Shown: positions 36,601 to 44,350 of the stretch, piece by piece
How the letters are laid out: every line of letters starts with the position of its first letter
How positions within the stretch are numbered: the first letter of the stretch is position 1
Assembly (NCBI GenBank): GCA_030537895.1
Contig: JAUNVA010000016.1
Location: 1-44,350, forward strand
DNA: 44,350 nucleotides
Direction: 5' to 3'
Origin: Bowdeniella nasicola
GTDB lineage: Bacteria > Actinomycetota > Actinomycetes > Actinomycetales > Actinomycetaceae
Position numbers and translations under genes: made by a program
The notes under the pieces: generated by a model
What the model was told of the DNA's origin: nothing
The model's input: only the letters and a program-made list of their open reading frames with translations
Databases searched by the model: none

Positions 36601-38422
36601 TGCGGCCCGCTCCTATGCGGAACGGCGACGCCTCTTCGAGAAGCCCGGTTCCAGCTGGGCCGACTACGACGAGACCCTCATCTCGTCAGGCGGCGGAGTC
36701 TTCGCGCGAACAGCGAAATCAGTCCCGGTGACGAGCGAGATGCGCGAAGCCCTGGGGCTTGGAGAGGACGTCACAGACCTCACTCCCAATCAGCTGATCT
36801 CTTCGGTCCTGAAGGCCCCGGTTGATCTCTTGTTCAACGGGGGGATTGGCACGTACGTGCGAGCCAGCGATGAGTCCGACGACGAGATCGGGGACCGCGC
36901 AAACGATGCCATTCGGGTTGCCGCGAGCGACCTGCGTGCCCGGGTGATCGTCGAGGGCGGCAACCTCGGAGTCTCTCAGCGCGGCCGTATCGAGGCCGCT
37001 CGCTGTGGCGTGCACGTGAATACGGACGCGATCGACAACTCCGGCGGGGTCGACTCCTCGGACCAGGAAGTCAATATCAAGATCCTCCTGAGTCCTCTTG
37101 TGGCAAGCGGTGAATTGAGCGAGGCAGAACGCAATGCGCTTCTGGCTGAGATGACGGACGATGTCGCCGCCGCGGTGCTGCGGCAGAACTACGAACAAAA
37201 CGTCCTGCTTGGCAATGCTCGGTTCCAAGACGACCGCATGGTCGGGGCCCACGTGCGCCTCATGCACGTGCTTGAAGACTCCGGTGAACTGGATCGCGAA
37301 CTGGAATACCTGCCGAGTGATGAGGAGCTCGAGGAACGCACGCGCTCCGGTCACGGTCTCGTGAGCCCCGAGTTCGCGGTGCTGATGGCCTATGCGAAAA
37401 TCTCCCTAAAGAACGCGCTCCTTGAGACGGACCTACCGGACGAGCCGTGGACGAACGCCCTCGTGCGCCATCACTTCCCCGAAGTGCTCACCGCGCGCTA
37501 TGGCGACCACGTAGACCAGCACCCGCTGCGCCGCGAGATCGTGGTGACCGAGCTCGCGAACTCCCTCATCAACCGCGGCGGTATTACCTTCGTGACGCGC
37601 GCGATGGAGGAAAGTGGCGCGAGTGCGGACCAGGTGGCGAGGGCCTACGTCGTCGCCCGTGAGGTCTTCAATCTCGCGGACTTCGTGACGCGGGTAGAGG
37701 CGCTCGATGGGCGTACCCCCACCGACGTGCAATCCCGCATGTACCTCACCTTTAGACGGATGCTCGACCGCGCGGTGCGCTGGTTCCTGCACAACCGACC
37801 CGCCGGGCTCTCCGTACCGGATGAGATCGACCGCTACCGTGAGCGGGTCGCAGCGCTGCGTGCGGCACGCGAGCAGATCTTGCCGGCCGCCATCAGCCGA
37901 CAGTTGCGCGCTGTCGCCCGCACGTACACGGATGCCGGGGTCGACGAGGAGCTAGCTGCCCTCGCCGCCTCCCTGCTCGACCAGGCGCTTCTGCTCGACG
38001 TGATCGAGGTGGCCGAAGCCTTCGGGCTCGACGTCGTCGTCGTCGCCCAGGTCTACTTCGGGCTCGCCGAAGAGCTGCGTATTCGCGACCTGTTGGACCA
38101 GGCTGGAGAGCTGCCTCAGACCGACCGGTGGGACGCACTTGCGCGGGCCGCGATGCGCGGCGACATTACCGCCACACTCGCCGACATTACTCGCGCGGTG
38201 CTCGACTCCACCGGGACGATCACCCGCGGCGCGGAGGGCTCGCCAAGCGGAGTTGAACGCCTGGCCGCGTGGTTGGACGCCTATGCGGGCCCACTGGAGC
38301 GCGTACAGTCTTCTCTTTCGGAAGTCTACGATGCGCAGGAGCCCGCGCTTGCGCCCCTTTCGGTGGCGGTTCGTCAGCTGCGCAGCCTCATCCGGACTAG
38401 GGAAGTGAGCAATAGGCCATGA
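33623..38422 (+). CDS. NAD-specific glutamate dehydrogenase, large (about 180 kDa) type
   Basis: 1599 residues, the right size for the GDH-180 family of actinobacteria. A long N-terminal region carries ACT-like parts. The catalytic core shows VRGGLRFSDRKED-like text (here VARGGLRFSDRKED), TGSKGGF with Lys822, and the NAD-binding AGIGDMSGDVFGNG (955 onward). A long C-terminal region follows. It converts glutamate to 2-oxoglutarate and ammonia with NAD. ATG 33623 has AAGGAG eight bases upstream; the longer frame from 33497 is not supported. In mycobacteria this enzyme is controlled by GarA; no garA is in the window. The DUF4870 gene overlaps its stop. Confidence 0.93.
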   Translation: MTRPHLSSHLATAATLLADVADLPPRVDPDTLLTQVVRGIGPDDIVAAQPEELARLCAELLTLARTRDAGEPQMRASDAHSREVARPLLALDIITDDMPYLVDSLSAEIERHGLLIYEIIHPQMRVARKGSTLTDVFSSEHGAPALEESWMRFLIEHPDSAQASEDLRAGLRAVLGDVRRVAEDRTAMRERAIALAGELDSGPQREAEDTRTAARLLRWLADGHFRFLGVRSYRLLDPESDATHVRVQALPGTGLGLLREAGESPVRTLPAPAAAKAREPERLIITKINRPSTVAEPVPLDYIGVKDVDENGLVIGEHRFLGMFTPLASQDSVFDVPVIAPKIESVFESTGIDPEGNLGSYVRSTFESYPRDELFQASADQLAEIAGTVAHLSGRRRTRIFVRRDPYARFASCMIFMPRDRYSRTVRIRLEALVKEAFGGDRVESSAQVSSAPLARLHVVVWSRASELVADVDGDWLAAQISHITHSLDEDVADLLVGHEDAEALGAIVRAMPKEYKDATEPEVALADARLLHDLDEARVRVAGSPSDGWRMRLYAPRAYTLSELLPSLSHVGVRVVDEKWYTVHLGEDTRYVHDLGLETAIADPATFDAAVEAVLAGRCTDDGFNALVVTAGLPWQDIAVLRAIAAYLRQTVSVLSREYMIDTLTSNPELARSLVALFHLRFGLEEGDGQASERRRTDFAAALEDFYAALDGVASLDQDRILRAMATVIAATTRTNAFIPGERALAFKLDPRAIPDMPEPRPRHEIWVYGPRVHGVHLRFGAVARGGLRFSDRKEDFRTEVLGLVKAQMVKNAIIVPTGSKGGFVAPLLPDPSDRDAFRAEGRKAYVQFVSALLDLTDNRVDGEIRHPEHVVRYDEDDPYLVVAADKGTAAFSDTANEVSAAHDFWLGDAFASGGSTGYDHKAMGITARGAWESTKRHFRELGVDTQSEDFTVAGIGDMSGDVFGNGMLLSEHIRLIGAFDHRHVFVDPNPDAARSYAERRRLFEKPGSSWADYDETLISSGGGVFARTAKSVPVTSEMREALGLGEDVTDLTPNQLISSVLKAPVDLLFNGGIGTYVRASDESDDEIGDRANDAIRVAASDLRARVIVEGGNLGVSQRGRIEAARCGVHVNTDAIDNSGGVDSSDQEVNIKILLSPLVASGELSEAERNALLAEMTDDVAAAVLRQNYEQNVLLGNARFQDDRMVGAHVRLMHVLEDSGELDRELEYLPSDEELEERTRSGHGLVSPEFAVLMAYAKISLKNALLETDLPDEPWTNALVRHHFPEVLTARYGDHVDQHPLRREIVVTELANSLINRGGITFVTRAMEESGASADQVARAYVVAREVFNLADFVTRVEALDGRTPTDVQSRMYLTFRRMLDRAVRWFLHNRPAGLSVPDEIDRYRERVAALRAAREQILPAAISRQLRAVARTYTDAGVDEELAALAASLLDQALLLDVIEVAEAFGLDVVVVAQVYFGLAEELRIRDLLDQAGELPQTDRWDALARAAMRGDITATLADITRAVLDSTGTITRGAEGSPSGVERLAAWLDAYAGPLERVQSSLSEVYDAQEPALAPLSVAVRQLRSLIRTREVSNRP

Positions 38423-38781
38423 GACCAGAAAACGAACGGCCTGTCGGTGTGGTCGCTAATCTCAGCCCGCTGATTGCGATGCTTCTGTCAGCGGGGGCCG
38501 CGAGCTTGCTTGCGCCGCTGGTCTTCTGGTTCATCTACCGCGACCGCTCCGCCTTCGTGCGGGCCTGCTCCGCGCAGGCCTTCAATTTCACGCTCCTCAT
38601 GTGGATCGGCTCCGTTGCGGGCTGGGTTCTCGTGTTCACCGTGATCCTCAGCCCCCTGGGGATCATCCTCATCGCGGCCTCAACCCTCATGACCATCGTG
38701 TTCCCGATCATCGGGGCGATGCGCGCAAACCGTGGGGAGGTTTACCGCTACCCCATGCAGTGGCTGCCTGTGCTGACCTGA
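38419..38781 (+). CDS. DUF4870 membrane protein
   Basis: 120 residues with three hydrophobic segments and the DUF4870 layout: a short N-terminus, NLSPLIAML, LVFWFIYRDRS, AQAFNFTLLMW and a last helix pair ending YPMQWLPV. Function is unknown; it resembles small stress-related membrane proteins. Its ATG overlaps the glutamate dehydrogenase stop (ATGA), so translation is coupled. It points to expression together with glutamate breakdown, without showing a direct link. Confidence 0.8.
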   Translation: MRPENERPVGVVANLSPLIAMLLSAGAASLLAPLVFWFIYRDRSAFVRACSAQAFNFTLLMWIGSVAGWVLVFTVILSPLGIILIAASTLMTIVFPIIGAMRANRGEVYRYPMQWLPVLT

Positions 38782-38802
38782 GGCCCGCTCGGGTTTCGGG
38801 TA

Positions 38803-38852
38803 CCGCTCACCTCTGAGGAGCTGGTGGCCGCTCGTCTCTGAGGATCTGGTAG
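38803..38852. repeat. Two tandem 25-bp direct repeats
   Basis: Bases 38803-38827 and 38828-38852 are adjacent copies differing at four positions; both contain CTCTGAGGA and CTGGT. They fill most of the gap between the convergent DUF4870 and sirtuin genes. No hairpin is obvious, so this does not look like a terminator. Confidence 0.65.
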
Positions 38853-38859
38853 GTGGTGT

Positions 38860-39669
38860 CTACTCGTGGTCACCGAGGACGCCGTCCACGAGGGCCGGTA
38901 GGGCGACCGCCGCAGATTCTCGCCACACGATGTCCATGTCGTGGGTGAGGGCTGTGTCACGTGGGTTGATCTCAATGATCGGTACGCCCCGCCCCGCCGC
39001 AAGCCGGGGGAGTCCGGCCGCGGGGTGGACGGTGCCGGAAGTCCCCACGACGAGCATGAGGTCACACCCCATAGCCGCCTCAACCGCGGCATCGATGTCC
39101 TTGCGGGGCAGCTCCTCTCCGAACCACGTGACAGCCGGGCGGATGTAGCCCCCGCAGACCGGGCAACGAGGCGGCATGATGTGGGCGCTCGGCTCTTTCG
39201 GGTAGGACAGAACCGACTGAGCCTTGGCTCCGCACTGCGAGCACAGGAAGGTTGTGATGCTGCCATGGAGGTGTGAAATCGGGATCAGGCCGGCACGCTC
39301 GTGTAGGTCGTCGATGTTCTGGGTGATGACCTCGACGGTGCCCGCTTCGCGCCGCTGCCACGTACGGGCCCAGCGTCCGAGTGCCCGATGGCCCGGGTTG
39401 GGTGAACACTTCGAGATGAGCGCCGCAAACCAGAGGTGCCACGCCCACACGGTGCCCGGATCGGTGCGCCAGCCCTCGACTGAGACGAGCTGCTCGGGCT
39501 CGAAGTTCTCCCACAGCCCATCGATCGGATCGCGGAATGTGGGGACGCCGGACTCCGCGGACATTCCCGCGCCAGTGAGCACGACGACCCGGCGAGCCTG
39601 ACCACACATGTCGTACAGCTCGTCGGGGATCTCCGTTGGGGTATCACTCAGGCGATTCACGCGTCGCAT
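38860..39669 (-). CDS. NAD-dependent protein deacylase (sirtuin)
   Basis: 269 residues with the full sirtuin set: GAGMSAESGVPTFR (33-46), TQNIDDLHERAG, catalytic His135 in HLHGS, four zinc cysteines (143, 146, 169, 172) and the late GTSGTVHPA. It removes acyl groups from lysines, consuming NAD and giving nicotinamide and O-acyl-ADP-ribose. The residues that mark SIRT5-like desuccinylases (Ala-Tyr-Arg) are not obvious, so deacetylation is the safer guess. It stands alone. Known bacterial targets include acetyl-CoA synthetase; none is in the window. Confidence 0.93.
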   Translation of the reverse strand: MRRVNRLSDTPTEIPDELYDMCGQARRVVVLTGAGMSAESGVPTFRDPIDGLWENFEPEQLVSVEGWRTDPGTVWAWHLWFAALISKCSPNPGHRALGRWARTWQRREAGTVEVITQNIDDLHERAGLIPISHLHGSITTFLCSQCGAKAQSVLSYPKEPSAHIMPPRCPVCGGYIRPAVTWFGEELPRKDIDAAVEAAMGCDLMLVVGTSGTVHPAAGLPRLAAGRGVPIIEINPRDTALTHDMDIVWRESAAVALPALVDGVLGDHE

Positions 39670-39877
39670 AATCCCACTCTGCCACGCCTGGTGATGCCAG
39701 ATGTGTGGCCCCGCCGGCCGCCTGACATATCATGGGGCCAATCCTTGCCCCGGGCTGGACCATTGACGTGCCATGATGGCGTCTGAAGTCAAGGCTCAGG
39801 ACCCCAAGAGTAAAGAGAGTTTCAGGGATAGTGGTCAGATTTGTCATCAGGGCGAGAACAAGGGTCGCCACAGTGCG

Positions 39878-39905
39878 TAGACAAAATGTCGAATCGCGTT
39901 ATTCT
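39878..39905 (+). promoter_or_regulatory. Promoter of the oligopeptide importer operon
   Basis: TAGACA (39878-39883) and TATTCT (39900-39905) with a 16-base spacer lie 86 bases before the first start codon. The leader contains a perfect 14-bp palindrome, CCCGCCGCGGCGGG (39925-39938). The rest of the 322-base gap before it shows no gene; GGGGC/GCCCC arms (39734-39751) and TTGAC/GTCAA arms (39763-39792) are weak symmetric sites. Confidence 0.55.
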
Positions 39906-39991
39906 TCTACAGTTAGTGACAGCCCCCGCCGCGGCGGGACCCCGCCCCATCCGACGTGGATCTTCCGCGCCAGAGCACTAAGGCAGTATGT

Positions 39992-40975
39992 ATGACCTAC
40001 TACCTCATCCGACGGATGGTGAACTACATCTTCCTGTTGTTCATCGCCATCACCCTGGCATACTTTTTGGCCGGGAGCTTCCTTAATCCGCTCGAGCTTT
40101 ACGCGCAGCGTCAGCCCCCGATCCCACCCCAGATCCTGGAGGCCGAGCTGACCGCCAAGAACATCTATCCGGGCACCCCGCTGCTGGAGCGCTACTGGAC
40201 ATGGCTCACGAACGTGGTCACCGAATGGGACTGGGGTCAAGCACCCAACGGTGACATCGTGAACGATGAGATGCGGCGGCGAGCCTTCGTCTCGCTGCGC
40301 CTGGTGGTCCTGGGTGCCGCCGTCGGTATGGTGGGCGGTGTCGCGCTCGGTGCGTGGACCGCGACCCGCCAGTACTCGCTGGCTGACCGCACCATCTCGA
40401 TCATTTCCCTGATCCTCATCTCGACCCCCTCGATCGTGCTCGCGATCCTCCTGCAGGTGGGCGCCGTGCAATTCAACCGGATGACCGGCACCAACTTCTT
40501 CGAGTTCATGGGCGAGACAGGCACCATTGGGAATTACCCCGGCGCGGCGTTCGTCGATCGCCTCCAACATTTGTTACTTCCCACAATTTCCATGTCGGCG
40601 ATGGGACTCGCCTCCTACTCGCGCTACCAGCGCAACCTCATGCTTGACACCCTCGGAGCCGACTACGTCCGTACGGCCCGCGCGAAGGGCCTCATCAAGC
40701 GCAAGGCCGTGACGCGCCACGCGCTGCGCACCTCGCTCATTCCGATGGGCACCTACTTCGCGTTCGCCGTGACCTCACTGATGTTGGGTGCGGCCATTAC
40801 CGAACGGGTCTTTGGGTGGCACGGTATGGGCATCTATGGCGTCAACACGATTCTGCAGCAGGACATCAACGGCACTGTCGCGGTGGTGGCCTTTTCCGGG
40901 GCGTGCACCCTCGCGGGTGCCTTCCTATCCGACGTGATGGTCGCGGTGATCGATCCGCGCGTGAGAGTGAGCTAA
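39992..40975 (+). CDS. Oligopeptide/dipeptide ABC importer permease (OppB/DppB type)
   Basis: 327 residues with six membrane segments and the family motif GADYVRTARAKGL in the cytoplasmic loop that contacts the ATPase. The opening MTYYLIRRMVNYIFLL is typical of OppB. The ATG at 39992 is better than the upstream one at 39956, which would start in the leader. It imports peptides with OppC and the fused ATPase downstream. The next gene starts three bases after its stop. Confidence 0.92.
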   Translation: MTYYLIRRMVNYIFLLFIAITLAYFLAGSFLNPLELYAQRQPPIPPQILEAELTAKNIYPGTPLLERYWTWLTNVVTEWDWGQAPNGDIVNDEMRRRAFVSLRLVVLGAAVGMVGGVALGAWTATRQYSLADRTISIISLILISTPSIVLAILLQVGAVQFNRMTGTNFFEFMGETGTIGNYPGAAFVDRLQHLLLPTISMSAMGLASYSRYQRNLMLDTLGADYVRTARAKGLIKRKAVTRHALRTSLIPMGTYFAFAVTSLMLGAAITERVFGWHGMGIYGVNTILQQDINGTVAVVAFSGACTLAGAFLSDVMVAVIDPRVRVS

Positions 40976-40978
40976 GAG

Positions 40979-41998
40979 ATGACGACGAACGATCCTCGCG
41001 ATCCCAAGACCCGCCGCCTCGACGCCCACGATGACACGATCGCCGATGGCGCGCGCGGCGGGATGGACAACCCTACGCACGGCACCACGGCTCCGGTTAT
41101 CGCCGTTGAAGCCGAAGCCGAAGAGGAAGCAATCCGCATGACCCGCGGACAGCTGGTGCGCCGTCGCTTCATGCGTAACAAGACCGCCCTTGTAGGCGTC
41201 GCCATGTTCGCCATCGTGATCCTCGTGGCAATCTTTGGCCCCTATATCAGCCGCTACGACTTCGCGGAGATGGACTACAACTCCTTCTACGGCCCACCCG
41301 ATGCCGACCACTGGTTCGGAACCACGCAGGCGGGGCGCGACGTTTTCGCCATGACGGTAGAAGGGTTGCGCAAGTCGCTCATCATCGGGCTCGCCGTTGC
41401 CGCCCTCCAGACGGGTGTCGCCGCGATCGTCGGGTCGATGGCCGCCTACTTCTCAGGCTGGTTCGACAAGGTCGCGCTGTGGTTTATCGATTTGCTTCTC
41501 GTGGTCCCCTCGTTCCTGCTCATCGCGATTCTGTCCCAGCACGCCGGTGCGAAACGCGGCTCTATCGCGTTGTTCATCCTGTTGCTCGGCATGTTCGGGT
41601 GGATGCTTTCAGCGCGTGTGGTTCGCTCGCTCACGCTGTCGGTGCGCAATGCCGAATACGTGACGGCGGCGAAGTACATGTCGGTGCCCCCGATGACCAT
41701 CATCTTCAAGCACATCTTGCCCAACATTTCCTCCTTGCTGATTATTGACGCGACGCTCGGCATCGCGAACGCGGTGCTCTCCGAGACGGCGCTGTCCTTC
41801 TTCGGATTCGGTGTGCAATCCCCGAACGTGTCACTCGGCACCCTGATCGCCGAGGGACAGCGGGCGGCGCTCACGTTCCCGTGGATCTTCCTGGCGCCCG
41901 CGACCGTACTGACCTGGATGTTGATTTCCGTGAACTTTATCGGCGATGGCGTGCGTGACGCGCTCGATCCGTCGTCGAAGTCGGGAGGCAAGGCATGA
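40979..41998 (+). CDS. Oligopeptide/dipeptide ABC importer permease (OppC/DppC type)
   Basis: 339 residues. About 50 hydrophilic residues, then RRRFMRNKTALVGVAMF-like text (here RRFMRNKTALVGVAMF), five or six membrane segments and the loop motif NAEYVTAAKYMSV. It is OppC-like and pairs with the preceding permease. A weak AAGAG precedes ATG. The stop overlaps the ATPase start by four bases. Damage is not seen. Confidence 0.92.
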   Translation: MTTNDPRDPKTRRLDAHDDTIADGARGGMDNPTHGTTAPVIAVEAEAEEEAIRMTRGQLVRRRFMRNKTALVGVAMFAIVILVAIFGPYISRYDFAEMDYNSFYGPPDADHWFGTTQAGRDVFAMTVEGLRKSLIIGLAVAALQTGVAAIVGSMAAYFSGWFDKVALWFIDLLLVVPSFLLIAILSQHAGAKRGSIALFILLLGMFGWMLSARVVRSLTLSVRNAEYVTAAKYMSVPPMTIIFKHILPNISSLLIIDATLGIANAVLSETALSFFGFGVQSPNVSLGTLIAEGQRAALTFPWIFLAPATVLTWMLISVNFIGDGVRDALDPSSKSGGKA

Positions 41999-44118
41999 GC
42001 CGCACGGACCAGAAGACTCGGGGCATCCCGAGCGACATTCCGACCGCGAAGGACGGGGTCCCCGTCCTTGAGGTGAAGGACCTCAACGTGGCCTTCCCCT
42101 CCGAGGACGGCATCGTCAACGCCGTCCGCGGCGTGAACCTCACCGTGAATCGCGGTGAAGTCCTCGGAATCGTGGGGGAGTCCGGCTCTGGTAAGTCCGT
42201 GACCTCCACGGCCGTGATGGGCTTGCTCGAGGAGACGGCCGCCGTTTCGGGATCGGTCAAGCTGCACGGCGAGGAACTCCTTGGCCGCTCCGACGGCTGG
42301 ATGTCGCACGTACGCGGCAACCAGATGGCGATGATCTTCCAGGACCCGCTCTCAGCTCTCACCCCCGTCTACACGATTGGGGACCAGCTGATCGAGGCCC
42401 TCCAGGTGCACCGCTCGATGTCGAATCGAGCCGCCCACCAGCGGGCGGTCGAGCTACTCGACCTGGTCGGCATCCCGAATCCTGAGGTCCGCGTGAAGGC
42501 ATTTCCTCATGAGTTCTCCGGTGGTATGCGTCAACGTGCCATCATCGCGATGGCGATGGCGAACGAGCCGGACCTCATTATCGCGGACGAGCCGACCACG
42601 GCCCTCGACGTCACGATTCAGGCGCAGATCATCGACGTGCTGCGCACCGCGCAGAAGGAAACGGGCGCGGGCGTCATCATGATCACCCATGACCTCGGCG
42701 TTGTGGCGGGACTCGCGGACCGGGTCGCGGTCATGTACGCGGGCCGGATCATCGAGCAGGGCGACGTGGACGATATCTTCTACCATTCGCGGATGCCGTA
42801 TACGATCGGCCTGCTCGGCTCACTTCCGCGCCCCGATCAATCGCGCGACGAGCCGCTGGCACCGGTGGAGGGTAACCCGCCTTCACTGCTCGATCTGCCG
42901 CCCGGCTGCCCGTTCGAACCCCGCTGCCCGATCTCACTGCCCGAATGTCGCGGCGAGGAACCAGAGCTGCAGACGACACCGGGTCACGAGGACCACCTCG
43001 CGGCGTGCATCCGATCCGACTACGTGACCGAACACCACTCGAGCTACAAGGAGATCTACCCGCTCCCCGAGCTGCCGCCGCGCGTCCTTCAGGACGTGCC
43101 GCGCTCGGAACGTGAGCTCGTGCTCGAGGTGGACAACCTGAAGAAGTACTTCCCGCTTACCAAGGGCGCGGTCTTCCGCCGCCGGGTTGGGACCGTACAC
43201 GCGGTGGACGACATCGACCTCGAGGTGCGGGCTGGCGAGACGCTCGGACTCGTGGGGGAGTCGGGCTGCGGTAAGTCCACGACCCTGCTCGAGGTGCTGA
43301 ACCTCAAGGCTCCCCAGGACGGCCGCATTGTCGTCCTGGGCAAGGACACCGCGGCGCTCTCGCGGCGCGAACGCAAGGAAGTGCGTGGCGACCTGCAGGT
43401 GGTCTTCCAGGATCCGATGGCCTCGCTCGATCCGCGCATGCCGATCTACGACATCATCTCCGAGCCTCTGAAATACGGTGGCTGGAAGAAGAAGGAGATC
43501 CCGGACCGGGTCCGTGAACTCATGGCCTTGGTGGGGCTTGAGCCATCCCACGCCAACCGCTACCCACGTCACTTTTCCGGTGGCCAGCGCCAGCGTATCG
43601 GCATCGCCCGAGCACTCGCGCTTCGCCCGAAGCTGCTGGTCCTCGACGAGCCTGTCTCCGCGCTCGACGTCTCCATCCAGGCAGGCGTCATCAACCTGCT
43701 CGATGAGTTACGCGCGACGATGGGATTGTCCTACCTGTTCGTAGCGCACGACCTCTCGGTCGTGCGTCACATCGCCGACCGGGTGGCGGTCATGTACCTC
43801 GGCAAGATCGTCGAGGTCGGGACGGTGAACGCGGTGTTTGATAACCCGCACCATCCCTACACCCAGGCGCTGCTCTCCGCGATTCCGGTGCCAGATCCGA
43901 AGGTGGAGCGCAACCGCGAACGCATCGTGCTCAAGGGCGACCTCCCCTCGCCGGCGAACCCACCATCGGGGTGTCGGTTCAGGACCCGGTGCCCGAAATT
44001 TGCGCTCCTTAACGAGGAGCAGCAAGCTCGGTGCATCGAGGTGCAGCCGAAGCAGGAGGAACTCTCGGAAGACCACCGTGCCGCATGTCACTTCCCGGAG
44101 GGTACGCGGGTGTTCTAG
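41995..44118 (+). CDS. Fused double ATPase of the peptide importer (OppD-OppF type)
   Basis: 707 residues with two complete nucleotide-binding domains: GESGSGKS (61-68) and signature FSGGMRQRA in the first, GESGCGKS (421-428) and FSGGQRQRI in the second. Each ends with the peptide-transporter C-terminal cysteine region (GCPFEPRCP and GCRFRTRCP). In most species OppD and OppF are separate proteins; here they are one chain, a form also known in other actinobacteria. GGGAGG precedes the overlapping ATG. It powers the two permeases. Confidence 0.93.
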   Translation: MSRTDQKTRGIPSDIPTAKDGVPVLEVKDLNVAFPSEDGIVNAVRGVNLTVNRGEVLGIVGESGSGKSVTSTAVMGLLEETAAVSGSVKLHGEELLGRSDGWMSHVRGNQMAMIFQDPLSALTPVYTIGDQLIEALQVHRSMSNRAAHQRAVELLDLVGIPNPEVRVKAFPHEFSGGMRQRAIIAMAMANEPDLIIADEPTTALDVTIQAQIIDVLRTAQKETGAGVIMITHDLGVVAGLADRVAVMYAGRIIEQGDVDDIFYHSRMPYTIGLLGSLPRPDQSRDEPLAPVEGNPPSLLDLPPGCPFEPRCPISLPECRGEEPELQTTPGHEDHLAACIRSDYVTEHHSSYKEIYPLPELPPRVLQDVPRSERELVLEVDNLKKYFPLTKGAVFRRRVGTVHAVDDIDLEVRAGETLGLVGESGCGKSTTLLEVLNLKAPQDGRIVVLGKDTAALSRRERKEVRGDLQVVFQDPMASLDPRMPIYDIISEPLKYGGWKKKEIPDRVRELMALVGLEPSHANRYPRHFSGGQRQRIGIARALALRPKLLVLDEPVSALDVSIQAGVINLLDELRATMGLSYLFVAHDLSVVRHIADRVAVMYLGKIVEVGTVNAVFDNPHHPYTQALLSAIPVPDPKVERNRERIVLKGDLPSPANPPSGCRFRTRCPKFALLNEEQQARCIEVQPKQEELSEDHRAACHFPEGTRVF

Positions 44119-44166
44119 TCCGCTTTGACCGCAACCTAGATAACGGTTTGGTTCCAATTACGCAGG

Positions 44167-44200
44167 CACGCGCCGCTCGGTCGAACCCGGGCGGCGCGTG
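44167..44200 (+). terminator. Hairpin after the fused ATPase gene
   Basis: CACGCGCCG (44167-44175) pairs exactly with CGGCGCGTG (44192-44200); the inner bases add about five more pairs with one G-T. There is no T-tract, so it may partly end transcription or protect the upstream message from decay, as in many operons where the receptor gene is expressed differently. Confidence 0.6.
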
Positions 44201-44223
44201 TGGTTAGGTGAGGGGTGTCATGG

Positions 44224-44240
44224 GTCTCCCTTGGGGAGAC
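44224..44240 (+). promoter_or_regulatory. Leader stem-loop before the receptor gene
   Basis: GTCTCCC (44224-44230) and GGGAGAC (44234-44240) form a 7-bp stem with a three-base loop, 13 bases ahead of the AGGAGGT ribosome site. Its closeness could affect access to that site. Confidence 0.4.
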
Positions 44241-44265
44241 TTGACCCATCTCTAGGAGGTAATTC

Positions 44266-44350
44266 TGTGCGGACTATGACTCGCGCAATCACCGCCGTGG
44301 CGGCCGCGGGCGTCCTCGCCCTGGCCGGCTGTGGCGGAGGCGACGGCGGC
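44266..44350 (+). CDS. Lipoprotein start, probably the importer's peptide-binding protein (cut by window edge)
   Basis: GTG at 44266 follows AGGAGGT (44254-44260) with ideal spacing. The 28 visible residues are a lipoprotein signal: Arg at 2 and 6, a hydrophobic core and the lipobox LAGC, then GGGDGG. The sequence runs out at the window edge. Its position after the permease and ATPase genes suggests the extracellular substrate-binding lipoprotein of the same importer; the ATG at 44275 is an alternative start. The identity beyond lipoprotein is inferred. Confidence 0.7.

Noticed and set aside
42905..42925. GTTCGAACC, like a tRNA T-loop
   Set aside because: It is inside the double ATPase coding sequence in the CPFEPRC motif and no acceptor or anticodon stem surrounds it.
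38861..44118. Antisense frames over the sirtuin and importer genes
   Set aside because: None carries a domain or ribosome site; the sense genes are complete with all motifs.

Overview
The window is high-GC, densely packed bacterial DNA that reads as an actinobacterium, most likely near the Actinomycetaceae or a similar host-associated Gram-positive group. This rests on an LPxTG surface protein with Rib-type repeats, a mycothiol-type arsenate reductase, a DipZ-type CcdA/thioredoxin fusion, a 180-kDa class NAD glutamate dehydrogenase, a meso-diaminopimelate dehydrogenase, and strong GC codon bias with GTG/TTG starts. No rRNA, tRNA, CRISPR array or intact insertion sequence was found.

Layout. 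1-0.9 kb: 3' end of a Rib-repeat, sortase-anchored surface protein with a perfect terminator hairpin. 0.9-4.7 kb: a decayed Fic gene (one in-frame TGA, one frameshift), then one long reading frame in which a truncated drug-efflux (MFS) amino terminus runs into a UvrA2-like protein. 4.8-9.3 kb: small methyltransferase-like membrane protein, DUF488 protein, DUF1295 membrane protein, long-chain acyl-CoA ligase and SRPBCC protein. 9.6-11.9 kb: DipZ and a DoxX-family protein. 12.1-17.7 kb: sodium:solute symporter plus class I aminotransferase, then a three-gene NodI/NodJ-type ABC exporter. 17.9-20.0 kb: arsenate reductase and a Pit phosphate transporter cut between its two halves by an in-frame TAG. 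20.2-20.7 kb: relic of an FG-GAP/DUF3152 secreted-protein gene. 20.7-25.6 kb (minus): ddh, DUF4442 protein, copper P-type ATPase with its own operator-bearing promoter, and a cation diffusion facilitator. 25.8-26.9 kb: azlC-azlD amino-acid exporter. 26.9-33.3 kb (minus): seven tightly spaced genes: Fe-S-type HTH regulator, membrane protein, rhodanese, ThpR, Memo-AMMECR1 fusion, AmmeMemoRadiSam radical SAM enzyme and DUF808 protein. 33.6-38.8 kb: NAD glutamate dehydrogenase with a DUF4870 protein. 38.9-39.7 kb: sirtuin. 39.9-44.35 kb: oligopeptide ABC importer (two permeases, a fused double ATPase, then the start of a lipoprotein receptor).

The most interesting signals are: the AmmeMemoRadiSam cluster, whose biochemical role is not established and which here travels with an RNA-end enzyme, a sulfurtransferase and a cysteine-rich regulator; the Pit transporter split exactly between its internal repeats; the MFS-UvrA in-frame chimera; the copper promoter carrying two kinds of operator-like symmetry; and a long stem-loop in the gap before the glutamate dehydrogenase. 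Four genes are broken or remodelled in the first 21 kb, which points to local gene decay. All calls come from reading the sequence and recognising families; no database search was run.
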